Below, piece after piece: positions 28,001-37,234 of a stretch of 64,000 nucleotides of DNA. The stretch comes from Pseudomonas sp. UBA6562 (lineage in GTDB: Bacteria > Pseudomonadota > Gammaproteobacteria > Pseudomonadales > Pseudomonadaceae). The notes beneath the pieces were generated by a model that saw only the letters and a list, made by a program, of their open reading frames with translations, did not search any database and was not told the origin of the DNA. A program made the translations under genes and the position numbers. Location: positions 682,001-746,000 of the forward strand of contig NZ_DJJS01000006.1 in NCBI RefSeq assembly GCF_002434265.1, given 5' to 3'. Position 1 is the stretch's first letter, and every line of letters begins with the position of its first letter.

Positions 28001-28330
28001 TCACAGATTGGCGTCGAGGAAGGCTGCCAGTTGCGATTTGGACAGGGCGCCGACCTTGGTCGCTTCGACGCTGCCGTTCTTGAACAGCATCAGGGTCGGG
28101 ATGCCGCGTACGCCGTGCTTGGCCGGGGTGTCGGCGTTTTCGTCGATGTTCAGCTTGGCGACGACCAGCTTGCCTTCGTAGGTGCTGGCGATGTCGTCCA
28201 GTACCGGCGCGATCATCTTGCAGGGGCCGCACCATTCGGCCCAATAGTCGACCAGCACCGGCGTTTCGGACTTCAGGACTTCGGCCTCGAACGTGGCGTC
28301 GGTGACGTGTTTGATAAGATCGCTGCTCAT
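28001..28330 (-). CDS. trxA: Thioredoxin
   Basis: A protein of 109 residues. The active site WCGPC (about 33-37) lies in VDYWAEWCGPCKMIAP, and the cis-Pro is in GIPTLMLF. It reduces disulfides in the cytosol with electrons from thioredoxin reductase. GGAG supports the ATG at 28330. It lies upstream of rho on the same strand, but a strong terminator separates them. Confidence 0.98.
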   Translation of the reverse strand: MSSDLIKHVTDATFEAEVLKSETPVLVDYWAEWCGPCKMIAPVLDDIASTYEGKLVVAKLNIDENADTPAKHGVRGIPTLMLFKNGSVEATKVGALSKSQLAAFLDANL

Positions 28331-28646
28331 GGATATCTCCAGGTCATAAGGCAAAATCGTGGTCCATCATAGCTGGCCCCACGTTTTACCGGAAGTAACG
28401 TCCGATTGACTGTGGCTATCGCGGTGCAAGACCGGACGAATCAAGCGTTCGCACGGTTGTCATAGCCTAGACTTCATGTTCTTTCGCCCAGACGAAGGGA
28501 CGGATGTGCCCGCTGGCACGCACGGCGCCGAACCGCGCGCAGGCCCGCATGCGCTTGCCCTGCATCAAGGCCCGGTGCATGGCGCGTTGGCGAAGGCCGA
28601 CGATCGTGGCACGATTGCCGAGTTACCGACCGAGAATTCCCAGATC

Positions 28647-30149
28647 ATGCCGCATAAAAACGCGAAGAGCTTGTCGTTGATCGCCGCCATCGACCTCGGC
28701 TCCAACAGTTTCCACATGGTAGTGGCCAAGGCACACCATACCGAGATCCGCATTCTCGAAAGGCTGGGCGAAAAGGTGCAGCTCGCCGCCGGCATCAGCG
28801 AGGAGCGCCTGCTCAGCGAAGAGGCCATGGAACGCGGTCTGGAGTGCCTCAAGCGCTTCGCCCAACTGATTCATGGCATGCCGCCGGGATCGGTGCGCAT
28901 CGTCGGCACCAACGCCCTGCGCGAAGCGCGCAACCGGGCGGTGTTCATCCAGCGCGCCGAAGCCATCCTCGGCCACCCGGTGGAAGTGATCTCCGGCCGC
29001 GAGGAGGCGCGCCTCATCTATCTGGGCGTGTCCCACACCCTGGCCGACACCCCCGGCAAGCGCCTGGTCGCCGACATCGGCGGCGGCAGCACCGAGTTCA
29101 TCATCGGCCAGCGCTTCGAGCCGCTGCTGCGCGAAAGCCTGCAGATGGGCTGCGTGAGTTTCACCCAGCGCTATTTCCGCGACGGCAAGATCACCCCGGC
29201 GCGCTATGCCCAGGCCTACACCGCCGCGCGCCTGGAGCTGATGAGCATCGAGAACGCCCTGCACCGTCTGACCTGGGACGAAGCCATCGGCTCGTCGGGC
29301 ACCATCCGCGCCATCGCCACGGCCATCAAGGCCGCCGGGCAAGGCAGCGGCGAAGTCAACGCCGATGGCCTGGCCTGGCTCAAGCGCAAACTGTTCAAGC
29401 TCGGCGACATCGACAAGATCGACTTCGACGGCGTGAAGCCCGACCGCCGTACGATCTTCCCCGCAGGCCTGGCGATTCTCGAAGCGATCTTCGACGCCTT
29501 GGAACTGGCGCGCATGGAGCACTGCGACGGCGCCCTGCGCGAAGGCGTGCTGTTCGACCTGCTAGGGCGTCACCATCACGAAGACGTACGCGAGCGCACC
29601 CTCAATTCGTTGATGGAGCGCTACCACGTCGACCAGGACCAAGCGGCGCGCGTCGAGCGCAAAGCGCTGCACGCCTTCGACCAGGTCGCCGGTGCCTGGC
29701 GACTGGAAGACGGCAACTGGCGCGACCTGCTCGGCTGGGCGGCGAAAGTGCATGAGGTGGGCTTGGACATCGCCCACTACCACTACCATAAGCACGGCGC
29801 CTATCTGATCGAGCACTCGGACCTGGCCGGCTTCTCCCGCGAAGACCAGCAGATGCTGGCCCTGCTGGTGCGCGGCCATCGGCGCAACATCCCCAAGGAC
29901 CGCTTCGCCGATTTCGGCGATGACAGCCTGCAATTGATTCGCCTGTGCGTGCTGCTGCGCTTCGCCATCCTGTTCCACCACATCCGTGGCACGCAGCAAA
30001 TGCCGACCGTCACGCTCCAGGCGGGTGAGCGCAGTCTGGAAGTGATCTTCCCGGAAGGCTGGCTGGAACAGCACCCGCTGACCCAGGCCGACTTCGCCAA
30101 CGAGGCGCAGTGGCTGACCCGGGTAGGCTTCGACCTCAGCGTACGTTGA
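28647..30149 (+). CDS. ppx: Exopolyphosphatase
   Basis: A protein of 500 residues in the Ppx/GppA family. It removes phosphates from the end of polyphosphate chains. The actin-like ATPase fold shows AAIDLGSNSFHMVVAK, the conserved EARLIYLGV and ADIGGGSTEFIIG; the C-terminal HD-like domain follows. The ATG at 28647 gives the family length; the open frame continues upstream without family features. Its ribosome site is weak. Divergent from trxA, with 316 bp between. Its last 14 bp overlap the convergent ppk gene. Confidence 0.95.
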   Translation: MPHKNAKSLSLIAAIDLGSNSFHMVVAKAHHTEIRILERLGEKVQLAAGISEERLLSEEAMERGLECLKRFAQLIHGMPPGSVRIVGTNALREARNRAVFIQRAEAILGHPVEVISGREEARLIYLGVSHTLADTPGKRLVADIGGGSTEFIIGQRFEPLLRESLQMGCVSFTQRYFRDGKITPARYAQAYTAARLELMSIENALHRLTWDEAIGSSGTIRAIATAIKAAGQGSGEVNADGLAWLKRKLFKLGDIDKIDFDGVKPDRRTIFPAGLAILEAIFDALELARMEHCDGALREGVLFDLLGRHHHEDVRERTLNSLMERYHVDQDQAARVERKALHAFDQVAGAWRLEDGNWRDLLGWAAKVHEVGLDIAHYHYHKHGAYLIEHSDLAGFSREDQQMLALLVRGHRRNIPKDRFADFGDDSLQLIRLCVLLRFAILFHHIRGTQQMPTVTLQAGERSLEVIFPEGWLEQHPLTQADFANEAQWLTRVGFDLSVR

Positions 30150-32361
30150 GGACCGGGTTGCTCAGGCGCTCCAGCAGGGTCGCCTGGGCATTGCGCGAGT
30201 TCTGGTTGCCGGTCGGCGTGCTGCGCACGTAGCGCCCGTCCGGCTGCAAGGCCCAGGCGTGGGTGTTGTCGGTCAGGTAGCTTTCCAGCTCCTTCTTCAC
30301 CCGCAGCAGCAGCTTCTTGCCCTCCACCGGGAAGCAGGTCTCGACGCGCTTGTCGAGGTTGCGCTCCATCCAGTCGGCACTGGACAGGTAGATCTGCTCT
30401 TCCCCGCCATTGAGGAAGTAGAACACCCGCGTGTGTTCCAGGAAGCGGCCGATGATCGAGCGCACATGGATGTTATGCGACACACCCGGGATGCCCGGCC
30501 GCAGGCAGCACATGCCACGCACCACCAGGTCGATGCGCACACCGGACTGGCTGGCCTTGTACAGCGCCTTGATGACTTTGGCGTCGGTCAGGGAGTTGAA
30601 CTTGGCGATGATGTGCGCCGGTTTGCCGTCCAGGGCGAACTGGGTTTCCCGGGCGATCATGTCGAGCATGCCCTTCTTCAGGGTGAAGGGCGCGTGCAGG
30701 AGCTTCTTCATGCGCAGCGTCTTGCCCATGCCGATCAACTGGCTGAACAGTTTGCCGACGTCTTCGGTCAGCGCCGCATCGGAGGTGAGCATGCTGTAGT
30801 CGGTGTACAGGCGGGCGTTGCCGGCGTGGTAGTTGCCGGTGCCCAAATGCGCATAGCGGACGATGTCGCCCTGCTCGCGGCGCAGGATGAGCATCATCTT
30901 GGCGTGGGTCTTGAAACCGACTACGCCGTAGATCACCACCGCGCCGGCCGCTTGCAGGCGGCTGGCCATCTGCAGGTTGGACTCCTCGTCGAAGCGCGCG
31001 CGCAGCTCGATCACCGCGGTGACTTCCTTGCCGTTGCGCGCGGCATCGACTAACGCATCGACGATTTCCGAGTTGGCGCCGCTGCGGTACAAGGTCTGGC
31101 GCACCGCCAGCACGTGCGGGTCTTTGGCGGCCTGGCGCAGCAGGTCGACCACTGGGGTGAAGGATTCGAACGGGTGCATCAGCAGCACGTCCTGCTTGCT
31201 GATGACGCTGAAGATGTTGTCGGCGTTCTGCAGGATCTTCGGAATCGCCGGGGTGAACGGGACGTATTGCAGCTCCGGGTGGCTGTCCAGCCCGGTGATG
31301 CTGAACAGGCGGGTCAGGTTGACCGGGCCGTTGACCTGGTACAGCTCGCTTTCGCTCAGGTTGAATTGCTTGAGCAGGTAGTCGGACAGGTGTTTGGGAC
31401 AGGTGTCGGCCACTTCCAGACGCACCGCATCGCCGTAGCGACGCGAGAACAGCTCGCCGCGCAGGGCACGGGCCAGGTCGTCGACGTCTTCGGAGTCCAG
31501 CGCCAGGTCGGCGTTGCGGGTCAGGCGGAACTGGTAGCAGCCCTTGACCTTCATGCCCTGGAACAGGTCGTCGGCGTGGGCGTGGATCATCGACGACAGG
31601 AACACGTGGTTGGCGCCCGTGCCGCCGACCTCTTCCGGTACGCGGATCACCCGCGGCAGCAGGCGCGGCGCCGGAATGATCGCCAGGCCCGAGTCGCGGC
31701 CGAAGGCATCGACCCCTTCCAGCTCGACGATGAAGTTCAGGCTTTTGTTCACCAGCAACGGGAACGGGTGCGTTGGATCGAGACCGATGGGCGTGATGAT
31801 CGGCGCGATCTCGTCGCGAAAGTACCGGCGTACCCAGCTTTTCAGCTTGGGCGTCCAGTAACGGCGGCGGATGAAGCGGATCTGGTGCTTTTCCATTTCC
31901 GGCAGCAGCACGTCGTTGAGGATGGCGTACTGCCGATCCACTTCGAAGTGCACCAGCTCGCTGATGCGCGCCAGGGCCTGGTGCGGTTGCAGGCCGTCGG
32001 CGCCGGCCAGCTCACGGGCGAAGGTGATCTGCTTCTTCAGGCCCGCCACGCGAATCTCGAAGAACTCGTCGAGGTTGCTGGAGAAGATCAACAGGAACTT
32101 GAGGCGCTCGAGCAGCGGATAGCTTTCGTCCAGCGCCTGTTCCAGCACGCGGATGTTGAACTGCAGCTGCGAGAGCTCGCGATGAATGTACAGGCTGCTG
32201 TCGTCCAGGCTCGGCACGCTGATCACCGGCGCGGGTACCGTTGCGGCGGCCTCCACGACCGGCTCGGGGGCCGGCGTCAGGTCCGGTGGGGTCTGCGTGA
32301 GTTCTTCGGGAACGGCTCGCGCGCCTTTGGATTCGACCATGCTTGGCACTTCATTATTCAT
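30136..32361 (-). CDS. ppk: Polyphosphate kinase 1
   Basis: A protein of 741 residues, PPK1 type. It builds polyphosphate from ATP. An N-terminal Pro/Ala-rich extension of about 50 residues precedes SLYIHRELSQLQFNIRVLEQA. The catalytic C-terminal part has two phospholipase-D-like folds with histidines in GFKTHAKMMLILR and IHVRSIIGRFLEHTR. AGGAA supports the start. It lies 45 bp after hemB on the same strand and is probably co-transcribed with it. It overlaps ppx tail to tail, so making and breaking polyphosphate are encoded on opposing strands. Confidence 0.96.
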   Translation of the reverse strand: MNNEVPSMVESKGARAVPEELTQTPPDLTPAPEPVVEAAATVPAPVISVPSLDDSSLYIHRELSQLQFNIRVLEQALDESYPLLERLKFLLIFSSNLDEFFEIRVAGLKKQITFARELAGADGLQPHQALARISELVHFEVDRQYAILNDVLLPEMEKHQIRFIRRRYWTPKLKSWVRRYFRDEIAPIITPIGLDPTHPFPLLVNKSLNFIVELEGVDAFGRDSGLAIIPAPRLLPRVIRVPEEVGGTGANHVFLSSMIHAHADDLFQGMKVKGCYQFRLTRNADLALDSEDVDDLARALRGELFSRRYGDAVRLEVADTCPKHLSDYLLKQFNLSESELYQVNGPVNLTRLFSITGLDSHPELQYVPFTPAIPKILQNADNIFSVISKQDVLLMHPFESFTPVVDLLRQAAKDPHVLAVRQTLYRSGANSEIVDALVDAARNGKEVTAVIELRARFDEESNLQMASRLQAAGAVVIYGVVGFKTHAKMMLILRREQGDIVRYAHLGTGNYHAGNARLYTDYSMLTSDAALTEDVGKLFSQLIGMGKTLRMKKLLHAPFTLKKGMLDMIARETQFALDGKPAHIIAKFNSLTDAKVIKALYKASQSGVRIDLVVRGMCCLRPGIPGVSHNIHVRSIIGRFLEHTRVFYFLNGGEEQIYLSSADWMERNLDKRVETCFPVEGKKLLLRVKKELESYLTDNTHAWALQPDGRYVRSTPTGNQNSRNAQATLLERLSNPVLNVR

Positions 32362-32406
32362 CGGTAGTTCCTGTGAGACGGCCCGTGGGGTCGCGCCGGT
32401 GCGGGC

Positions 32407-33417
32407 TTACTGCCCTCTGAGCAATTGCGCCGCACGCACGGCGAAGTAGGTCAGGATGCCATCGGCCCCTGCGCGTTTGAAAGCGGTCAGCGACTCGAGG
32501 ATCACCGCCTCGCTGAGCCAGCCGTTGTCAATGGCGCCCTGGTGCATGGCGTACTCGCCGCTGACCTGGTAGACGAAGGTCGGCACCTTGAACTCGGTCT
32601 TGACCCGGTGAACGATGTCCAGGTACGGCATACCCGGTTTGACCATGACCATGTCGGCGCCTTCGGCCAGGTCCGTGGCCACTTCGTGCAGGGCCTCGTC
32701 GCTGTTGGCCGGGTCCATCTGGTACGAAGCCTTGTTGGCCTTGCCCAGGTTCAACGCCGAGCCGACCGCGTCGCGGAACGGGCCGTAGTAGGCGCTGGCG
32801 TACTTGGCCGAGTAGGCCATGATGCGCACGTTGACGTGGCCGGCCACTTCCAGGGCTTCGCGGATCGCGCCCAGGCGGCCGTCCATCATGTCCGAGGGCG
32901 CCACCACCTGCGCGCCGGCTTCGGCATGGGACAGCGCCTGGCGCACCAGGGCGTCGACGGTGATGTCGTTCTGCACGTAGCCGTCGTCGTCGAGGATGCC
33001 GTCCTGGCCATGGGTGGTGAACGGGTCCAGCGCCACGTCGGTGATCACACCCAGTTCGGGGAAGCGCTCACGCAGTGCGCGGGTGGCACGTTGGGCGATG
33101 CCGTCCGGGTTCCAGGCTTCGGCGCCATCGAGCGATTTCTTTTCCGTCGGCGTGACGGGGAACAGCGCCAGGGCCGGGATGCCCAGTTCCACCCACTCCT
33201 GCGCCGCTTCGAGCAGCAGGTCGATGGACAGACGCTCGACGCCCGGCATGGAGGCGATGCTTTCGCGGCGGTTTTCGCCGTCGAGCACGAACACCGGCAG
33301 AATCAGGTCATTGACGGTCAGGACGTTTTCGCGCACCAAGCGGCGGGAGAATTCATCCCGACGGTTACGGCGCAAACGGGTGGCAGGAAACATACGGTTG
33401 GCGGGGGTAAAGCTCAC
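32407..33417 (-). CDS. hemB: Delta-aminolevulinic acid dehydratase (porphobilinogen synthase)
   Basis: A protein of 336 residues. It joins two 5-aminolevulinate molecules into porphobilinogen, the second step of tetrapyrrole synthesis. The Schiff-base lysines lie in IMAYSAKYASAYYGPFRDA and MVMVKPGMPYLD. The start is taken as GTG 33417 (VSFTPANRMFPATRLRRNRR) with AGGAG about 10 bp upstream; an in-frame start seven codons earlier is less likely. No ATG is available at this site. Confidence 0.95.
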   Translation of the reverse strand: MSFTPANRMFPATRLRRNRRDEFSRRLVRENVLTVNDLILPVFVLDGENRRESIASMPGVERLSIDLLLEAAQEWVELGIPALALFPVTPTEKKSLDGAEAWNPDGIAQRATRALRERFPELGVITDVALDPFTTHGQDGILDDDGYVQNDITVDALVRQALSHAEAGAQVVAPSDMMDGRLGAIREALEVAGHVNVRIMAYSAKYASAYYGPFRDAVGSALNLGKANKASYQMDPANSDEALHEVATDLAEGADMVMVKPGMPYLDIVHRVKTEFKVPTFVYQVSGEYAMHQGAIDNGWLSEAVILESLTAFKRAGADGILTYFAVRAAQLLRGQ

Positions 33418-33625
33418 GGCAGACTCCTGAGCCCGCACAGGCGGGCGGCGCGACAGTTATAGGCGGCCATTATGACCCCTGCATGACAGGGAAGGACAAC
33501 CCTGCGACTTGTGGACGCATGCCGCAAGCGTGTAGGAAATGTTCACGTCAGGACACATTTGGACACTTTCCCCCACGGCCACTAAGGGGTAGGCTGCGCG
33601 TTCATTTCGCCAGCACCCCCACGCC

Positions 33626-34273
33626 ATGCTTCAACAATTCCTGCACGATTTTGGCTACTTTGCCCTATTTCTCGGCACGTTTTTTGAAGGCGAGACCATC
33701 CTGGTGCTTGCGGGATTCCTTGCGTTCCGCGGTTACATGGACATCAGCTGGGTAGTGGTGGTTGCGTTCTTCGGCAGCTACGCCGGCGACCAGCTGTGGT
33801 ACTTCATGGGCCGTCGCCACGGCCGCGCCATCCTGGCGCGCAAGCCGCGCTGGCAGGCCATGGGCGACAAGGCGCTGGACCACATCCGCCGCCATCCCGA
33901 CATCTGGGTGCTGAGTTTCCGCTTCGTCTACGGCCTGCGCACGGTCATGCCGGTGGCCATCGGCCTGTCGGGCTATCCGCCGCGCCGCTACCTGCTGCTC
34001 AACGGCATCGGCGCCGCAGTGTGGGCGCTGGCGCTGGGCGCGGCGGCCTATCACTTCGGCGCCATCCTCGAAGGGCTGCTGGGCAACGTGAAGAAGTATG
34101 AGCTGTGGGTGCTCGGCACCCTGCTGGTGCTGGGCCTGGGGCTGTGGATACGTCGCTACCTGCGCAACCAGCGGGCCGAGCGCGCCGAACGTGCCGCCGC
34201 GGCCCTCGCCGCACAGGCCGAAGACACTCGCCCCAAGCGCCCCGACGCGGATGCCGAGCACGGGCAGCGCTGA
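33626..34273 (+). CDS. DedA/VTT-domain membrane protein
   Basis: A protein of 215 residues. Typical DedA features: LFLGTFFEGETILVLAGFLAFRG, GSYAGDQLWYFMGRRHGR, and FRFVYGLRTVMPVAIGLSGYPPRRYLLLNGIG. The family are inner-membrane flippases/scramblases for undecaprenyl phosphate or phospholipids. The basic and Ala-rich C-terminal tail is cytosolic. Divergent from hemB. The exact lipid handled cannot be told from sequence. Confidence 0.9.
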   Translation: MLQQFLHDFGYFALFLGTFFEGETILVLAGFLAFRGYMDISWVVVVAFFGSYAGDQLWYFMGRRHGRAILARKPRWQAMGDKALDHIRRHPDIWVLSFRFVYGLRTVMPVAIGLSGYPPRRYLLLNGIGAAVWALALGAAAYHFGAILEGLLGNVKKYELWVLGTLLVLGLGLWIRRYLRNQRAERAERAAAALAAQAEDTRPKRPDADAEHGQR

Positions 34274-34347
34274 GCGCGCGACTGAACACCCTTAGGCGTT
34301 TGCGTTCCAACGGGATACAGTCAGCGGCCCGTCCCGGAGATAAAAAC

Positions 34348-35016
34348 ATGAGCAAAAAAGTTGCGGTGATCCTGTCCGGCTGCGGCGTCTACGACGGCGC
34401 CGAGATCCAGGAGAGCGTCATCACCCTGCTGCGCCTCGACCAACGCGGCGCCCACGTGCAGTGCTTCGCGCCGAACGTGGCGCAGATGCACGTGATCGAC
34501 CACCTCACCGGTGAAGAAATGGCCGAAACCCGCAACGTACTGGTGGAGTCGGCGCGCATCGCCCGTGGCGAGGTCAAGGACCTGCGCGAGGCCAAGGTGG
34601 AAGACTTCGACGCGTTGATCGTGCCCGGCGGCTTCGGCGCTGCGAAGAACCTGTCGGACTTCGCCGTCAAAGGCACCGAATGCACGGTTCACCCCGACGT
34701 CCTGCACGTCGCCGAGGCCTTCGCCGCGGCCAACAAGCCGGTGGGGCTGATCTGCATCTCCCCTGCCCTGGCCGCCAAGATCTATGGGCCTGGCGTGGTG
34801 TGCACCATCGGCAATGACCCGGGCACCAGCGAAGCCGTGGTGAAAATGGGCGGCACCCACGAAGAGTGCGACGTGCACGACATCGTCGAAGACGTGCAGC
34901 GTAAGTTGGTGACCACGCCGGCTTACATGGTCGCCACCAACATCAGCGATGCGGCCAGCGGCATCTATAAACTGGTCGACCGGGTATTGGAAATCACCCA
35001 CGAAGGCGATCAGTAA
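34348..35016 (+). CDS. elbB: Glyoxalase III-like DJ-1/PfpI family protein ElbB
   Basis: A protein of 222 residues. It begins MSKKVAVILSGCGVYDGAEIQESV, typical of ElbB, with the nucleophile region ALIVPGGFGAAKNLSDFA and LICISPALAAKIYG. E. coli ElbB has weak glyoxalase activity and has been linked to isoprenoid yield; its real job is unsettled. GGAGA precedes the ATG. It follows the DedA gene by 74 bp on the same strand. Confidence 0.93.
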   Translation: MSKKVAVILSGCGVYDGAEIQESVITLLRLDQRGAHVQCFAPNVAQMHVIDHLTGEEMAETRNVLVESARIARGEVKDLREAKVEDFDALIVPGGFGAAKNLSDFAVKGTECTVHPDVLHVAEAFAAANKPVGLICISPALAAKIYGPGVVCTIGNDPGTSEAVVKMGGTHEECDVHDIVEDVQRKLVTTPAYMVATNISDAASGIYKLVDRVLEITHEGDQ

Positions 35017-35052
35017 CGCTTTCCCTCCGGCAGACCTATTACCCCTTTCTTT

Positions 35053-35068
35053 GCGGGCCTAGGCCCGC
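35053..35068. terminator. GC-rich palindrome between elbB and the convergent yaiI-like gene
   Basis: gcgggcc-ta-ggcccgc is a perfect 16-bp palindrome in the short space between the two convergent genes. No T-run follows on either strand, so activity as a terminator is uncertain. Confidence 0.4.
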
Positions 35069-35521
35069 TCAGCCTTTGGTGAGACGCGTCAACAGCCGGT
35101 CCAGTGCATTGGCGAAGGCCTGTTTGTCGCGCTCGCCATAAGGCGCTTGCCCTCCCCCTACCTGGCCCAACTCGCGCAACTCGGTGAACAGGTTGCGCGC
35201 CGCCAACCGATCGCCCATGTTGCGCTCGTCGAACTCGCGGCCCCGTGGGTCGAGCGCCGCAATGCCCTTCTTGACCAAACGGTCGGCCAACGGCACGTCG
35301 CTGCAGATCACCAATTCGCCCGGTTCGGCATGCTCCACCAGGTAATCGTCGGCCGCGTCCGGGCCGCTGGGCACCACGATCAGTTGCACGATGGCGAACG
35401 CGGGCTTGGCGACAGCCTGGCCGGCCACCATGATCACCTGCAGCTGGCGCTTGAGAGCAAACTTGACCACCAGGTCGCGGGCGGGGCGGGGGCAGGCGTC
35501 GGCGTCGATCCAGATGCGCAT
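35069..35521 (-). CDS. yaiI: UPF0178/YaiI family PIN-like protein
   Basis: A protein of 150 residues. It has the YaiI/YqxD pattern: MRIWIDADACPRPARDLV, VPSGPDAADDYLVEH, VICSDVPLADRLVKKG and the FDERNMGDRLAARNLFTELRE tail. The acidic residues resemble a PIN-type nuclease site, but no activity is established for the family. Convergent with elbB. Confidence 0.92.
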   Translation of the reverse strand: MRIWIDADACPRPARDLVVKFALKRQLQVIMVAGQAVAKPAFAIVQLIVVPSGPDAADDYLVEHAEPGELVICSDVPLADRLVKKGIAALDPRGREFDERNMGDRLAARNLFTELRELGQVGGGQAPYGERDKQAFANALDRLLTRLTKG

Positions 35522-35944
35522 GGGGCGTTTCTTCTTTGTTGAGCGAATGGGATGGGCATTATGGCGCTTTACCGTTTGATCGCATCGCACTGCTCACCCG
35601 CATCTACACGAAGGTCACGGATGTTCGCCGTGCAACATTCAGGAAGCTCGTCAGGTGCCAGCGCTCACAAATCGCCCGGGCCAGCGGTCTGTCAGTAGCA
35701 ACGATCAGGCGCTACTCGAACGCTTAGTCCGGCGACAAGGAGGATCAGGGCTTTCACACCATCATCGCCTCAGCTTGAAGCGGCGGCGGGTTTGCTCGGC
35801 AAGGAAAAGCGCTTATTCGATGCCCACTCAGCGCAATGACCCGTCTTAACACGCCATCTTCCTTAACTATTAATTTTGCCAGTTGATCACTCGAGTGTTG
35901 GAACTCACACTCGAATCGGGTACCCCTGGCGTCAGGAAAATTCG
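35522..35944. other. Non-coding stretch at the edge of the RHS patch
   Basis: No convincing gene. Between about 35617 and 35727 the plus strand encodes a short piece with a helix-turn-helix look (RSQIARASGLSVATIRRYS) that ends in a stop; it has no clear start and may be chance or a relic. Composition becomes AT-richer toward 35940, just before the RHS gene. An AGGAA site for that gene is at its right end. Confidence 0.4.
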
Positions 35945-36829
35945 ATGATACCGTCAAAAAAAACGTATTTATTTTACGAAGATGGTCTGCTGAAGACAGG
36001 CCTGAGTGGCCTATCCTACCGGGGCATATTTCGCCACCAGACCCAGTTGTTAGCAGAGGTTTCCATTACCGACGAAGCCCAGATTCTACTGCCATTAGTT
36101 GATCAAAAGCATTCGGTCGAGGGCGCGCATATTGACTCAACCACGCGCGCGTTCGCCTACACGCCCTTTGGCCACAATCCAGAAACCCCAAAAGACACCT
36201 TGCTTGCCTTTAATGGAGAACCGTGCGAGCGCTTTTCTCAACTGTATCTGCTAGGCCAGGGGTATCGGGCTTTCAACACGCGCCTCATGCGCTTCCACTC
36301 CCCGGACAGTTTAAGTCCGTTCGCACCGTATTGCACGAACAGCTATGCGTATTGCCTGGGTGACCCTATAAACTTTTCAGATCCATCCGGGCACATGCCG
36401 AAGGCAACAAAAGGCCGGGCTCCAAAATACGGAAGCCATTCAACAAATCCCATACGCCCACCACACCCTACACATTCACCAAGCCCTGCAAACCCAGCAA
36501 ATCCCGTAAGTCCAGCAAGCCCCATAAACTACACAAGCCCTATAGGAAATTTATATTTAGAAAAAACCGTGGAAAGACTTGTACGTCCCCGCAAACTAGA
36601 GATCGCCTACAGTGCTAATATTAACCGTCTCTTTGCCCACATACCTGGACCGTTAAATCCAGATTTCCAAACCGTGTTAGACAGACCCGTGGCACCCTTC
36701 CCCCCAACACCAAACGATGCTCTCATCGACAGAATGTTTGCTCACATACCTGGATCGTCACACGTGGATAAACGCGCAACTGATCGCGCTCACATGTCTA
36801 AAAGTGTCACGCAAATCCGCAATCAATGA
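35945..36829 (+). CDS. Orphan RHS-repeat-associated core protein
   Basis: A protein of 294 residues from the ATG at 35945 (AGGAA upstream). Its centre is a classic RHS core end: FNGEPCERFSQLYLLGQGYRAF, NTRLMRFHSPDSLSPF, NSYAYCLGDPINFSDPSGH (about residues 95-155). After the core comes a Pro/Ser/Asn-rich linker, then a tail with two related segments, NRLFAHIPGPLNPD and DRMFAHIPGSSHVD. Full RHS toxins carry a variable toxin after the core, but here the N-terminal RHS shell is missing and no toxin domain or immunity gene is recognised. Base composition is AT-richer than the surroundings, which points to transfer. Short orphan RHS genes are common in P. putida strains. Confidence 0.82.
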   Translation: MIPSKKTYLFYEDGLLKTGLSGLSYRGIFRHQTQLLAEVSITDEAQILLPLVDQKHSVEGAHIDSTTRAFAYTPFGHNPETPKDTLLAFNGEPCERFSQLYLLGQGYRAFNTRLMRFHSPDSLSPFAPYCTNSYAYCLGDPINFSDPSGHMPKATKGRAPKYGSHSTNPIRPPHPTHSPSPANPANPVSPASPINYTSPIGNLYLEKTVERLVRPRKLEIAYSANINRLFAHIPGPLNPDFQTVLDRPVAPFPPTPNDALIDRMFAHIPGSSHVDKRATDRAHMSKSVTQIRNQ

Positions 36830-36976
36830 CAGGTACTTAAGTTCCCGTGATGCCTCTCATTCCCAATGACAGGCTGTTTATCCGAACCGTGCAAGCGTCT
36901 TATATACTGGGTAGTACGTGCGATGGGTGTACTGTATGTGGCTCCGTCGATTGAAGGCATGGACGAAAAACCTCCT
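36830..36976. other. Low-GC spacer after the RHS gene
   Basis: No gene recognised. A 10-bp direct repeat (caatgacagg) occurs at 36824-36833 and 36864-36873, spanning the end of the RHS gene. This may mark an insertion or deletion edge next to the transposase remnant. Confidence 0.4.
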
Positions 36977-37125
36977 ATCCAACACTGCGAATAGCGATGT
37001 TGTTTCGTAGCGTTTGTAATCCTGAGTGCGAGTGAGCGGTTTGTCTGGACATGAGGCAAGCCTGGCTGGCATCTTCGGGCTTGGATCGTAGGGCCTGTTT
37101 GACCACACGGCGGCGCCGGTCATGC
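36977..37125 (-). pseudogene. Decayed IS630-family transposase fragment
   Basis: On the minus strand this stretch encodes TRTQDYKRYETTSLFAVLD, close to the conserved IS630 transposase block (T-H-D-Y-x-R-H-G-T-T-S-L-F-A-A-L-D). A piece resembling the preceding part (QALRSKP) sits in a different frame, so at least one frameshift separates them. No start, catalytic triad or inverted repeats are seen. The match stops abruptly at about 36977. The call rests on motif memory. Confidence 0.5.
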
Positions 37126-37234
37126 TGCGAGGCCCGCCTGAGCGACCTCTGCAAAATAGAACGCTGTTATGCAGAAAAGAACTTCCTTGACGTCGACGCT
37201 GCACATCGAGCCGCCCCAATGTCAGCGTCGAATT

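Noticed and set aside
35536..35727. 63-codon ORF with a helix-turn-helix look
   Set aside because: No ribosome site, short, and overlaps the upstream region of the YaiI-family gene; kept only as a note in the gap entry.
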